DNA of 40,960 nucleotides from Acidobacteriota bacterium. GTDB lineage: Bacteria; Acidobacteriota; UBA6911; JACQSX01. The notes beneath the pieces were generated by a model, which was given only the letters and a program-made list of their open reading frames with translations, was not told the DNA's origin and made no database searches. Where the stretch lies: positions 1-40,960 of the forward strand of contig JACQGG010000148.1 in the NCBI GenBank assembly GCA_016199665.1, given 5' to 3'. This document shows, piece after piece, positions 40,641 to 40,960 of this stretch (its first letter is position 1; each line of letters begins with the position of its first letter). Made by a program: the position numbers and the translations under genes.

Positions 40641-40960
40641 ATGCCAGAGTACTCTATTGGGGAATTTAGGGATTTTAGAATTCCCCCGGGGATTGGGAAG
40701 AAGATAGTTGCTATCACTGCCGTGATTGTCGCCCTCATTTTGGCGGCGGGAAGCATGGGGATAGTCGGCGCAGGACAACGAGGCGTCTTGCTGCGCTTCG
40801 GAGCCGTGACCGGGACGGTCAAGGAAGAAGGTCTCTATTTCAAGATTCCTTTCGCTGAACAGGTAGTTCTGATGTCAACCCAGATTCAGAAATACACCGC
40901 TCCTGTCGGCTCTTCCAGCAAGGACTTGCAAGTGGTTACCACAGAAGTCACCTTGAACTA
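40641..40960 (+). CDS. SPFH/prohibitin-family membrane protein, partial
   Basis: The ATG at 40641 follows a perfect aaggaggt ribosome site. The first 106 residues are in view and the gene runs off the window. A soluble lead (MPEYSIGEFRDFRIPPGIGK) is followed by one membrane span (IVAITAVIVALILAAGSMGI). Then comes the start of an SPFH (band 7) domain: VGAGQRGVLLRFGAVTGTVK, EEGLYFKIPFAEQVVLMSTQ, IQKYTAPVGSSSKDLQVVTT. 'G.RGVLLRFGAV...G.V..EGLYFKIPFAE.V..MS.QIQK' is the bacterial prohibitin-like form. These proteins assemble in membrane microdomains and hold proteases such as FtsH in check. C-terminal features cannot be judged. Confidence 0.9.
   Translation, partial: MPEYSIGEFRDFRIPPGIGKKIVAITAVIVALILAAGSMGIVGAGQRGVLLRFGAVTGTVKEEGLYFKIPFAEQVVLMSTQIQKYTAPVGSSSKDLQVVTTEVTLN

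Overview
The window looks like chromosomal DNA of a high-GC, Gram-negative-type bacterium. An acidobacterium is my best guess, with low to moderate confidence. The reasons are a remnant of a surface-protein repeat common in that phylum, a LolD/FtsX/LolA-like/beta-barrel envelope cluster, and the mix of sulfite reductase, APS reductase and PQQ sugar dehydrogenase genes. No rRNA, tRNA, CRISPR array or intact insertion sequence was seen.

Layout. Positions 1-3.5 kb are an accessory scrap yard: C-terminal remnants of a surface protein and of a DNA methyltransferase, a nucleotidyltransferase start, a nuclease-like orphan and two toxin-antitoxin-like pairs (DUF4258-like/DUF2283 and PIN/UPF0175). At 3.6-7.8 kb (minus) an exported amidohydrolase follows an APC-family permease. 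At 8.0-16.1 kb (minus) lies a tightly packed eight-gene sulfate assimilation operon, read as sulfite reductase, conserved hypothetical, DUF2061 protein, siroheme dehydrogenase/chelatase, uroporphyrinogen methyltransferase, cysH, cysD, cysN. At 16.4-18.7 kb (plus) are a geranylgeranyl-reductase-like flavoprotein and rpiA. At 18.7-24.2 kb (plus) are an ABC ATPase, an FtsX-type permease, a LolA-like protein and an outer-membrane barrel. A rhodanese and a carboxymuconolactone-decarboxylase-like gene follow. At 25.4-30.7 kb (minus) is ilvB-ilvN-ilvC-ilvD. At 30.9-34.7 kb are a DAACS transporter (plus) and a SnoaL-like/DUF3311-like/sodium-solute-symporter set (minus). At 35.2-40.4 kb (plus) are a molybdenum hydroxylase, encoded as an FAD subunit plus a fused [2Fe-2S]/Mo subunit, and a PQQ-type sugar dehydrogenase. 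An SPFH/prohibitin-like gene runs off the right edge.

How they work together. The sulfur operon encodes sulfate activation (CysDN), APS reduction (CysH with [4Fe-4S] cysteines), sulfite reduction, and two steps of siroheme synthesis for the sulfite reductase. CysN carries a C-terminal APS-kinase-like domain that has lost its P-loop. This fits a route that reduces APS directly and needs no PAPS.

The most interesting signal is in the leader of that operon (about 16.11-16.40 kb, minus). A consensus-like promoter precedes a 27-codon ORF with three consecutive cysteine codons. Then come mutually exclusive RNA pairings and an intrinsic terminator 66 bases before the sulfite reductase start. This is the layout of a cysteine-responsive transcription attenuator.
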